Origin: Paramecium pentaurelia
Lineage: Eukaryota; Ciliophora; Oligohymenophorea; Peniculida; Parameciidae
Length of the DNA stretch: 64,000 nucleotides
Direction: 5' to 3'
Assembly: GCA_905183005.1 (NCBI GenBank)
Contig: CAJJDO010000027.1
Location: forward strand, 616,777-680,776
Shown in pieces: positions 49,139 through 60,300 of the stretch. Below the pieces are notes generated by a model. That model made no database searches. It was not told where the DNA came from and worked only from the letters and a program-made list of their open reading frames with translations. Within the stretch, counting starts at the first letter, position 1; each line of letters opens with the position of its first letter. The translations under genes were made by a program, and so were the position numbers.

Positions 49139-50480
49139 ATGAGGATATATTTAATAATTCACATTGTATACGGTATCATTACATATGATTCCAATACTCT
49201 TAATTAGTTTGCTTATTAGTATAGTGGAGGAAGTTCTTGTCATTCACCTTAACAACATATAAAAACAGTTTATTTCTCTGACACATTTGCAAGACCTCCA
49301 AAAATCATTTTATAAACTGAAATGTTTGATTTGGCTTGTCCAAAAGTCAATTTCACGCTTCAGATTACGACTGTTACAACAGATTGTATTAATTATCCAA
49401 ATATTAGATTTTATAATACAAAGGGAATGCTCTTATTCAATCGTTCATGGTATTGTAATTAAATGGTAAGCAATAGATGATGAAAGAATTTAAGTTATAA
49501 ATGAGTTTAACATGATTTCATTCAAAAATAAAACATATTCTCACATTAACCCTAATGTAGAAGAAGCGCTAATCTCTTTGATTAATTTTTCCTACAAAGG
49601 TTCTATTTAATTCGATATCCTGGTATTTATTTAGAGATATTAATTTAGATTGCTGAATTAACAACATCAAATGTATCTGTTGTAATAACTAATCCAAGCA
49701 ATAAATTATAAAATCTTTTAGTGTTGGGATATTAAGTAATTTTAGGAGTCAAAGAAGCCATTTCTCAATTTAGTACGATCAATACTACTGCTGTTTACAC
49801 AAGTCCTCATTATAATTTTAAAGATTCTTCTTTGTTGATTACACCTTTCATTGGGATTTCTTATGATTTAACAGATAACGTTAGACTTAATAAAACATAT
49901 TACACAAACTAATAGGCAATATGGTATCAGATACATACATTATTAAGTACAACTAATTCATATGATTTTAGATGGGCAGTATTATACCGCACAAAACCAT
50001 AAGCCAGCATGGCTCAAGTATTAATTTACAACCATCTATACAGCATTAGAGTGTAGAACACTAAGAATTACATAGATAAAAGAAAAACAAGCAGATTTTA
50101 GAAATCCCTTTGAAGTTGAAATTTTAGAAACTACCCAAATATTCAATACTCAAGATACATTTTCTATAATTCTTGATAAAAGTCATGAATTAATTAACAT
50201 AAAGATTTATGCAAAATGCTTTACGAATAAATCTATTTAAAGTTATTTAAATAAATGTAATGAATGTTTACAAAGTTAATAACACTAGTTTAAGCATAAT
50301 TGCTACGGGGCTATCAATACAATTAATTTCTCAATTAAACTATTCCCAACAACTTAGGCACATTAAGAATTGATAATTATAATATCAAATCTTGGTTGTA
50401 AAGTGTATTAAGTATTATACAATTATGAGAAAAGTGAAGTCAAACTCATAGATATCAAACAAATTGGCACTTAATTATGA
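49139..50480 (+). CDS. Secreted protein with N-terminal H-type lectin domain
   Basis: 422 residues with introns of 22, 26 and 25 nt; the length is a multiple of three. A signal peptide is likely (MRIYLIIHIVYGIITYD). Residues about 40-115 match an H-type lectin domain: VYFSDTFARPPKIILQTEMF, VNFTLQITTVTT and HGIVIKWQAIDDERIQVINE follow the pattern of strand, PPKV turn and late W-x-A motif. The remaining 300 residues are beta-rich with few Cys and are of unknown fold. H-type lectins bind GalNAc-type sugars on cell surfaces; here sugar binding is inferred only. Odd point: the TGA at 50478 is followed in the same frame by 52 open codons ending IQSANLDLQNDDFYIGGS before the next TGA (50637), so the true C-terminus may lie there, with the first TGA a premature stop, readthrough site or sequence error. 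Confidence 0.7.
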
Positions 50481-51502
50481 TAATATAAACATTCATAAAA
50501 ATATTTAATTTAGCCTTCCTATTTAAAATCATTTCATATTAGAAATAACCAAAGATTCAAGAGCAATATAAATATTGTGTTGATTTAATCAGCAAATCTT
50601 GACCTTCAGAATGATGATTTTTACATTGGAGGATCCTGAGAAAAATAAAAAATGATAGATGTTTAATCAACGAGTTTGTTATAAACTAAAATTCTAGATT
50701 TTTGTAAAAATCTAATAGTACATTTAAAATCTGGTTTATGATATTTATGGTTCAGGATTGTCAATGACCAGATCTCTAGACAATAAGATGAGTTCTTTGA
50801 TAGGAGAAATTGCGAGGTCAAAAATTAAACAATTTACTGTAAAGGGGTAGATTATTTTAATGTTTCAGGGGAGATTGGGAATATTTGAGTATATTAAAAT
50901 GACAATTGAGAATTTAGAAAAACTCAAATTTCAAAATCAAATAATAAAAATATATAAAGAGAGCAAGTCAAATTTATTCTAGCTAAATTATAAGTTCACG
51001 AGGTATTGTTCTTTTTATTTCTTTTTTAATATTAAATCAAATTCATATATTATGATTTTCAATTTCAACAAATTCTATATAATAAAATAGAAAGATTTAA
51101 GATCAAGCTAATCTAAATTTTTTTTCTAAATAAATTCATAGTATTAACTTTTAATATTATGGTTCTCATTTTTCAAAAAAATTGAATATCAGAATAACAA
51201 TATTGCGATATTGTGATTTCTTTCATCTTGGGTAGTAACATAGATAGGTGTAGATGTATATAGAGCTAAAATACTAATATAAATGATTAAGTCGTTGTAA
51301 TAGAAGAAAAATTTCTTTTTCTTTCTTAAAAAAATTTTTTTTAATTATTTTATTTTTAGGTTGGATTAAGATAGATGATATAAACACTATTGTATATGAA
51401 TCTAATTCATACTTATAAGTATTATTATTTATTATTTAATTAAATAAGTTAGATGTTATTTATTGAGCATAATTTTTTATTCATATCACAAAAATAAAGA
51501 TA
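50406..51502. repeat. 1,097-bp direct duplication, copy 1
   Basis: By eye this segment is identical to 51504-52600. It starts inside the 3' part of the lectin gene (at ttaagtattatacaattat) and ends at aaaaataaagata just before the N. It covers the lectin C-terminal coding end and about 860 bp of AT-rich noncoding DNA. Confidence 0.9.
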
Positions 51503-51503
51503 N
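51503..51503. other. Ambiguous base N at the junction of the two repeat copies
   Basis: A single n lies exactly between the two 1,097-bp copies. This is what a scaffold join between two overlapping contigs would leave, so the duplication is probably an assembly artefact. Confidence 0.85.
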
Positions 51504-51737
51504 TATTAAGTATTATACAATTATGAGAAAAGTGAAGTCAAACTCATAGATATCAAACAAATTGGCACTTAATTATGATAATATAAACATTCATAAAAAT
51601 ATTTAATTTAGCCTTCCTATTTAAAATCATTTCATATTAGAAATAACCAAAGATTCAAGAGCAATATAAATATTGTGTTGATTTAATCAGCAAATCTTGA
51701 CCTTCAGAATGATGATTTTTACATTGGAGGATCCTGA
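51504..51737 (+). pseudogene. Repeated 3' fragment of the lectin gene
   Basis: These bases repeat the last coding part of the lectin gene (VLYNYEKSEVKLIDI and the post-TGA extension ending NDDFYIGGS) without a 5' part. It has no start and is a copy produced by the duplication or by the assembly, not a separate gene. Confidence 0.8.
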
Positions 51738-52600
51738 GAAAAATAAAAAATGATAGATGTTTAATCAACGAGTTTGTTATAAACTAAAATTCTAGATTTT
51801 TGTAAAAATCTAATAGTACATTTAAAATCTGGTTTATGATATTTATGGTTCAGGATTGTCAATGACCAGATCTCTAGACAATAAGATGAGTTCTTTGATA
51901 GGAGAAATTGCGAGGTCAAAAATTAAACAATTTACTGTAAAGGGGTAGATTATTTTAATGTTTCAGGGGAGATTGGGAATATTTGAGTATATTAAAATGA
52001 CAATTGAGAATTTAGAAAAACTCAAATTTCAAAATCAAATAATAAAAATATATAAAGAGAGCAAGTCAAATTTATTCTAGCTAAATTATAAGTTCACGAG
52101 GTATTGTTCTTTTTATTTCTTTTTTAATATTAAATCAAATTCATATATTATGATTTTCAATTTCAACAAATTCTATATAATAAAATAGAAAGATTTAAGA
52201 TCAAGCTAATCTAAATTTTTTTTCTAAATAAATTCATAGTATTAACTTTTAATATTATGGTTCTCATTTTTCAAAAAAATTGAATATCAGAATAACAATA
52301 TTGCGATATTGTGATTTCTTTCATCTTGGGTAGTAACATAGATAGGTGTAGATGTATATAGAGCTAAAATACTAATATAAATGATTAAGTCGTTGTAATA
52401 GAAGAAAAATTTCTTTTTCTTTCTTAAAAAAATTTTTTTTAATTATTTTATTTTTAGGTTGGATTAAGATAGATGATATAAACACTATTGTATATGAATC
52501 TAATTCATACTTATAAGTATTATTATTTATTATTTAATTAAATAAGTTAGATGTTATTTATTGAGCATAATTTTTTATTCATATCACAAAAATAAAGATA
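51504..52600. repeat. 1,097-bp direct duplication, copy 2
   Basis: This is the second copy at an offset of 1,098 bp. Downstream sequence (ttcaaaagta...) is unique, so if the copies are an unmerged overlap, copy 2 is the one continuous with the right part of the window. Confidence 0.9.
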
Positions 52601-53483
52601 TTCAAAAGTATTACTTAAGACAATAAAGTCATTTAATTTTACCGTTTAATATTAAAAAGATAAATCTATTTTATTTTGTATTATTTGATGCAATTTTTCC
52701 TTTAATAATTAGCAATTAAATTTACACAGTCTAATAAAGATCTTACACTTCAAATATTTTAAATGTATTGCAAATTCTGTTTATTGAAAAACGAATCCAT
52801 ACTGGTTAATTTATTTTTAACTTTATTATGGCATTAGATAGTCCAAATATCACTTATTATATTATCTAAATTTGGCTGAGACAGAATTGCCTAAGAGCCA
52901 ATGCATTGCAAATAGTATCTATCGATTTCATTATTTAATTTGCCACTGCTAGGGAATCAAAAAATGGTCTAAAATTATATAATTGTGTCATCAAATCACG
53001 AATTTTTGTTCTTAAATCAAGTGACAAGACTTGAGTATAATATCTTAAATGTTGACTAAAAAATAATTTTAATTCAAACTATAAAAATGAATTTGAAAAA
53101 AAATAATATTAAAATATTACCTATTACGACATCTTATTATAAATGTACATTTTAAAAAAAGAAAAAGTTTTTAATTTAAGAAATTAAATTATTTATTTAA
53201 GAAATGAAGCCATGTAGCGTTTCTTTCTTTTAATCTTGATTATCTTTTAAGTTATCAAAATAATTTTGAATAATAATTATTTAATTGATCTTCTTTTATT
53301 ATTAATTAAACCAACTCATAGATATCGAGATCTAAAAAAAATAGAACAGGTTTAGCCATTACTACTTCAACATTGAGAATTAAATGCTTAATGCAATGAT
53401 TTTTCATAATTGAAAATAAAAAATTATGAATTCTTAATTAAATAAAACAGAATTGTAAATTGCCTAGTGAAGATTAATTAAAA
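52601..53483. other. AT-rich stretch without a supportable gene
   Basis: About 880 bp. Short G/C-richer patches occur near 52860-52960, but no frame of convincing length or composition was found on either strand. Confidence 0.45.
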
Positions 53484-53957
53484 ATGGTTTTAAAGTAATT
53501 GGATTATAAAGGATTAGACTAAGACCTAAAAATTAAAATTCCTTTTTTTATTATTTTAGCAATCATAAACTTATTTTATTTCTTTCTACTTCTTAATGAA
53601 TTATTAAAATCTAACTGGGTAGAATTGAAAGTAGAATTTGATAAAGTTAGATATAAAATAAATGGCTCCTTCAATTATGAAACATTCATTATTCAGAAAT
53701 CATTTAGAAAATAGTGTTTAAAGAAGGAATCGAATTTAGACTCGATATTAGAAGATGAAGAAATATTTGTTTAGTTATTCTAAACCATTTATTGAATTAA
53801 AATATAATATTAATACCATTTCTAATTAAATCAAACGATCTATAAAAAATCAATAACTATTATTAAATTAGGATTAAGTGAAGATTTTCTCAGTATATTT
53901 GAATATCTAAATAATAATTTATAAAGCAGAACAAGTCTTGTTATCAGTTAATTTTGA
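53484..53957 (+). pseudogene. Small membrane protein gene interrupted by an in-frame TGA
   Basis: From an ATG at 53484 (MVLKQLDYKGLDQDLKIK) the frame encodes a hydrophobic segment (IPFFIILAIINLFYFFLLLN) and a soluble part (VEFDKVRYKINGSFNYETF) to a TGA at 53793. The same frame then continues for another 53 open codons (HFQLNQTIYKKSITI, LGLSEDFLSIFEYLNNNLQS) to a TGA at 53955. The reading is protein-like on both sides, so the first TGA looks like a disabling mutation, a sequence error or a readthrough stop. Upstream the frame is also open for about 20 codons without ATG, so a 5' exon may be missing. No family was recognised. Confidence 0.35.
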
Positions 53958-54310
53958 TTATATTATAATATATATAACTTTTGATTACGAAAATTATATT
54001 CTAATTATTTTTGTTATTATATTATATTATTTTTGATTTATAGTTCATTTATATTTTTAGAATTTCTTTTATAAATTAACAAAATATAATTAAATCTGTT
54101 TTTTAATAGATCAATCAATTAATATAAATCTAATGATTTTAACATTAATTTTTATTAAAGAAATAAGGATTATGTGGATTTAAATAATTCAAATAAAATT
54201 AACTAATGAATTGATTAATTATAATGTTTAATTATTATAAATAATAAACAACGTTATTTTAACATATCCCAATATTGGAAAAATATCACTTTAATATATA
54301 AATGATCATA

Positions 54311-56209
54311 TCAATTATTTTATATTTCATATATATTTTATGATTTTGAACTTTAATCATATATTACTAGGTATTACCCATTATTTGATAAAGTTCCATA
54401 TATTTCATCAGTTTCATAACATTATTAATAAAAAATCTTTTATATTCCATTATGCTATTTTCTTCATATGCAAATGTATTCTTTCTATCTAACTAATAAT
54501 AAATTCAATTCTGGTCGAGACTCAAATGATTAATAAAATTTAAAATCTAAATTGGGTATAGTATCAAGCTTAATCTCATAATATTTAGTAAAATCTGATT
54601 TATTTTATTAATATACGATTGCTCTAGTATATCCTTTCCTACTTAAAACAAAATAAATTAATCATCTTTTAATAATAATGCCTTATTTGGATGATTATGT
54701 GTCTAATATTTGTAGATGTTGAAATTTGAATCTAAAAACTTTTAGATATGATAAAATAAAAAAATTAAATTAAACATCATAAAGACATAAGCCAAATTTC
54801 AAGTAGTATAATAACTTCAGTCATAAAATTCCATTTATTTTCTTGACCCTTTTTCCAGATGATTTTTTCACTGTATCCACAAGTTAATAATAGATTTTCT
54901 TAATTGTTCAGACTTAATGAACTCACCCATTAAGTATACTGATTTAATGAATATAAATATTTTATCTATTTTTATTGAAAGTCAACAGCCAAAATATTTA
55001 TGATTTAATCCCTGTTTCCTTAGATAATTAAATCCTCCTTTGAATTAAGAACAAGACATATAATTTGAATCTTTGATTTAAATATATATGGATTTGATTT
55101 TGACCTTTAGTTTTTTTTGTGTTCTTTCCAAATTTTAAACTTCTGTGGAGCCAGAAATAAATACATTTTAATTTTTACTAAAAACTAAACACTAAACAAA
55201 ATAAGATAATTAATATTGTTATAATCCAATTTAGCTTCATTAAAATTCCAAATTACAATTTCTCTTTTTTATTACTTAATACTAATATATTTGTTTAATA
55301 ATTAAATATCAAGGCTCAAAAATTTTCATCTAATCTTATAGAATCACTTAACAATTTTATTTGAATATTACCATCTTTCGAAAGTTACCTTCTTGATACT
55401 TTTTCAACTTATTTTCTTTTTTCTTTAATATCACTCAAATTTTTAATAAATTCTTTGTATTAATGAAGACTATGTGCTTCAATTCATTATTTAATTCCTA
55501 TTTTTAACTTATTTAATTATGAATAATATACCTTATCAAAAAAATCAAATTAAAATGTATGCAAATATTATTATATATTCCTAATTTAATCATCTAATTC
55601 ATCAATAAAGCTATAAATACAGTATCTTATTTTTGTTTAATTCAATTCTCTAATCCAATTTTTATTGGCATCAATAATTATTTCAATAGCAGATGTTAAT
55701 TTAGTCCTTAAATTTTCTAGATTGTTATTGTATTACTAAATTATTTCACTATATTAATCTGCAATTTCATTTATTATTTTCCTCTTTTTGATTAATTTAT
55801 CTTCTTTTCCACCCATACTCTCAGATACTTAATGTCTCTTATCAAAACATTCTTAACATAAGAATCTTTCCTATTTATTTAATTTATGATCAATGAGAAT
55901 AGGAGTGATCATCTACTTGTGCTTTTCTAAATACTTAAATTCATTCTAAATTTCAGAAATCTATATATCTTGCATATTCTTTTGAATTAATTATTCAATA
56001 TGATAAATTTAGTTTATATGCTAAATATATAATAGATAACTTATTTATATTACTAAATTTCATAAAAATGTATTCTATTTATTGATAAATTCTAATATTC
56101 AATTTTTCTTGATCTATATCTAAAAATTCATAATTCTATAAGAATATAACTTATTATATTATTCGATAGAATCTATAAGACACTTTTTGAATATATTATT
56201 TATATTCAT
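54311..56209 (-). pseudogene. Degenerate WD40-family gene with zinc-finger-like N-terminal part
   Basis: Minus-strand relic of a Paramecium WD40-repeat gene family. The 5' part, after an ATG at 56209, includes NKQERFLCQECFDKRHQV, which resembles a B-box/zinc-finger segment, and helices (IEIIIDANKNWIRELN). WD-like pieces follow: VFISGSTE, FKIWKEHKK, LVLNSKEDLIIQGNRDQIIN and WVSSLSLNNQENLLLTCG. The last part (IYGTLSNNGQYLVIYDQSS) is the family's usual end. Neighbouring pieces are in different frames and not all shifts can be explained by GT...AG introns; for example, two opposite one-base shifts lie around 55140-55200. The frame changes favour a pseudogene. Sequencing indels would be the other explanation. 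Confidence 0.5.
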
Positions 56210-57330
56210 ATTATACATTAATTTGAATATTATGAAATTTTTATTCTATAATATTCTTTTCATTTAATAAACAAGAATTTTAATATTTCTCATTTCAATT
56301 TTATATTATTTAGTTTCATTTAATTATGTATATAAGTATTATTATTGAAAAGTAGATGTTCCCTCAAGTAGATAATTTTTATTCACTAATCCTGAAGACT
56401 TCAGTTTATTTTTTTTGAACTTTTAAGAGAAATTAATAAGATTTTATATCGTATATATTAAACTTTCTAAGCATAGTTTCACCTTAAATAATATTATATT
56501 ATGAAACATCATTCTTGAATAATGGAGAAATTACAAATCCTATCAAAATTTATCAATGATTCATTATTTTGTATTTTAATAACATAATTTGTTATTATTT
56601 TTACAGATTGTAAAGTTTATAATTTTTATGCTAAAGTATTTATACACAAAACCACAACAGTTATGTAATAGATTCTTATTTATTTAATATTAAAATAATT
56701 TTTACCGTAACCAATTTGAAGGAAATAATTTGAAATTATTTAATTTCTTTTATATTCTAAATAATTATTTTTATAATAATATTGACCAGAATTTTGAGTT
56801 TATTATCTTTTTTCTCTTCATATTCTAAGGTTACTAGTAATTTGGACAAGTTTTTGTATAAACAAACTTTCATAATTTTAGACATATTATTAGGTTGGCT
56901 TGTAGTTTAGATTATTTAATTACTTTAAAATTTGAAAACAAATGAAAGGATAAATTTCAGAATAAAATAAGTGAATAACATCAATTTTACAAATTCCGAA
57001 TTTTATTAAAATAAAAAACCTTGATTAAACAAATTAATTTTATTATTAATTAACAGATTAATCTGATCTGAATGATCAAAAATAGGAATTTTAGATTATA
57101 AATATTAATTGGTTTTAATAATTCCATATAATAATTTAAACTACATTAAATTAATACCAGATAGATTTGTTATATGATTTCAATTGTAATCCTTATTTAG
57201 AAAATAACCCATATGTATAATTAACATTTAATTAAAACTAAGAACTTTGATTTTTTATTCATTTTAAGACTAAACTTCCCAATTTTTTAACTTCTGATTC
57301 TCACAAAATTTACAATATTAAAATTTGATT
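56210..57330. other. AT-rich intergenic region
   Basis: About 1.1 kb upstream of both the degenerate WD40 gene (minus) and the large cysteine-rich gene (plus). No gene or RNA was seen. Confidence 0.5.
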
Positions 57331-60300
57331 ATGTTTCTGATTAGATTAATTCTTATCATAGAAGTTTTTGGATGGAGAAAATACGACTCATGGTCATTTG
57401 ATTCTCTAGGTTTTGCAATTGATGAACAAAATTGTCCTAAATTCCATATATTTATGGCAGGATTGCATCCATATCAATGTGTCTGTACATATTAGCTTTA
57501 TTAATAGCTTATAATTATATTTGTAAAGGTGTTACAGAAGTATAAGTAAAAACTACAGTAGATGGAAATTAATATTAATGTCATCCAAAATTTTAACCTT
57601 GGGGAGCAGGGCATCCAACCCTAGACAAATTTATGGTTCATTGTGGATTAGAGGTTGGCGTTTCGTTAGTAATCGAGTAGCTACCTGATGAAAGTTATAA
57701 ATATTATTGTAAATGTAAGTATAAATGTCTATTATTATAGATTTCGCAGATAAAACACATGACAAATGTTTGATTACCGCCTATCAGAAAGGTTTATTTC
57801 GATGCTAGATGTGCAAATTTCCATTTTATGGAAATGGTTTTGGTTGTGATAAAGTGTTATTGACCTACGATGAAAGATTTATGAGTCCCTATGAAAGAAG
57901 TAGTATTTTCTAATTATAAAAGATTGTAATGGAAATTGTAACATTTGTAATGAATATAAAGAGTGTGAATATTGTAAGAGAGGGTATAGATAAAAAGATA
58001 AGGAAAATATTAATTGCCACTATTGTATTTTATAATAAATGATATTTATATGAATAGCTTGTTATGGCCATGGATATTGTTATTACGATTTCTTGCATGA
58101 AAAATTTATTATAGGTTCATGGTGCCTGGAAGGATATATGTAATAAGGTTCTAATTGTTAGGGTAATTGTATTAGGAGAATTTTTTTAGATATTTCACCT
58201 TGCCTATACGCTACCCCATCACCTCTAACTGGATATAGTTGTTAGAGTTGCTAGTAAGGATACTTAAAATAGGTTATCATTGGGGGTGAATATAGTTGTT
58301 TGTAAAAGGATTGGAATTGTGATCCCTCAAGATAATCAATGATATTTGATTATTAAATAGACAACAGAATGATTTATTATACAACATGTACTTTATGCGA
58401 TCCAAATTTCTTTTACTCGAAGAAACACAAAAGATGTAGAACTTGCTACAGTTTGTTGAATTAAATAGCTGATAATGGTATCTGCAAATGCAAACCATTC
58501 TATGGTTTGTTAGAAGGAATGTGCACACTTTGTGCAGATGGCTATTGCCATAATTGTGAAAGTGATGATTTTTATTAATGTACTTCATGTAAACCAGAAT
58601 CAAATAGAATAGTAATAAACAAGGAATGCATTTGTCAATCAGGTACATACGACCCTGAAAATGATGATTAAATTTGCCTTGGTAAATTTGTTATTGATTT
58701 TTAGTTTGTGATAAATCTTGCCAAAATTGCTTTGGTCCATTAATTTAAGAATGTATTGATTGTGTAGAAGAAAGTATTTCAAACAGAATTTAAATTGGAA
58801 ATGTTTGTCAATGTAAAACAGGATTTTCTGAATATGAAGTTAAGGAATAAACATGTGGAAGTATTACTTTTAATTAATTTTAGAATGTCATGCAAAATGT
58901 TTAACGTGTTTCTAACCCGCTGACGCATCTGAAAACCAATATTGTCTTACTTTTATTCCTGGATAAAATCGTGTTGTTTCAGACAATTTTAAATGTGATT
59001 GTGAAGTTAATTATAGTGATTTTGAGGGCACTTTAGAAGTTTGCATTGGTACATGAATAAATTATACATAGTTTGTCATTATACTTGTGGAAATTGTTAT
59101 GATGTTGAAGCCACAAACTGTTCATAATGCTCAGAAACTTCTTACAGAGAATTAACACCTTTGGGAGAATGTTTATGTAAATAATCGTATTTTGATGATA
59201 ATACTGAGAATATAAAATGTTAAAGTACTTAGTTAAATGTGATTAATAGAGTGTCATCATTCTTGTTTAATATGTGCAAACAGTACTGAAAAGGATGCAT
59301 GTTTAGAATGTCCTTCTAGTAGAACAGCTTAATCATCAGGTAGTTTCTTCGAATGCTTTTGCACTGATTCAAATACATTTGATGATGGATTTTCATTATA
59401 ATGTCAATAATGTGATTAATCCTGTAAGACATGTTTTGGTCCACTTTCAGCTAATTGCCTAACATGTGATACAAATTATAGATAATTGGAATTATCATTT
59501 TGTGTTTGTCCAATAAATTATTATGACATTGGATAATTAGAATGTGCAGGTAGTATTTATTCACTATTAAAAGAATGTCATTATTCTTGTCACAGATGTT
59601 TCGATAATAATGCAGAAAGTTGTATCATGTGTTCTTTCGACCTTAATCTTAGAGTTTTGAAAGGAAATGTTTGTAAATGTGTTGATGGATATTATGAGGA
59701 AGTTGGAATCGCTAAATGTTAAAGTAAATATTAAATTATTAATATCTATTAGAATGTGCATATAAATGTGAGACATGTGACATTCAACCGGATAAATGTC
59801 TGAGTTGCCCATTGAATTCAATGCGTAAGCTTGATCCAATTAAAGGATGTTATTGTTCAGAGGAATACTTTGATAAAGAAAATGAGATAACTTGTCTAAG
59901 TAATATAAATATGAAATAAAGAATGCCATTTCAAATGTAAGACCTGTAAAGGTATTGAAGAGAATGACTGTCTCTCCTGCAATTCTATTTAACATAGAGA
60001 ACTTAAAAATAATTTATGTTAATGCTAACCAAATTACTTTGAAATGGAAGTTTAAGAATGCTCAAGTAACCATTAGATCTAAAATAGCTTGTAGCCCATT
60101 CTGTTATGAATGTATTAACAATTCTAAAAATTGTACTTCATGCAATGATGATAGATATTTAGATGGAAATACATGCAAATGTAAAACTAAATTTCATGAA
60201 TAAACAATTAGTACATTTGATTTTAATGGAATGCTTACATGCTAGAGTATTTTATTAAATAAAGATTAGAATGCCATTATTCATGTGGAACATGCATGGG

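Noticed and set aside
50640..52600. A real recent tandem duplication of the lectin gene end.
   Set aside because: Identity over the whole length including noncoding DNA, and a single N exactly at the junction, make an unmerged contig overlap more likely.
58277..58648. Minus-strand ORF of 123 codons.
   Set aside because: It is the antisense shadow of the cysteine-rich gene, whose plus-strand frame is supported by splicing and regular Cys spacing.
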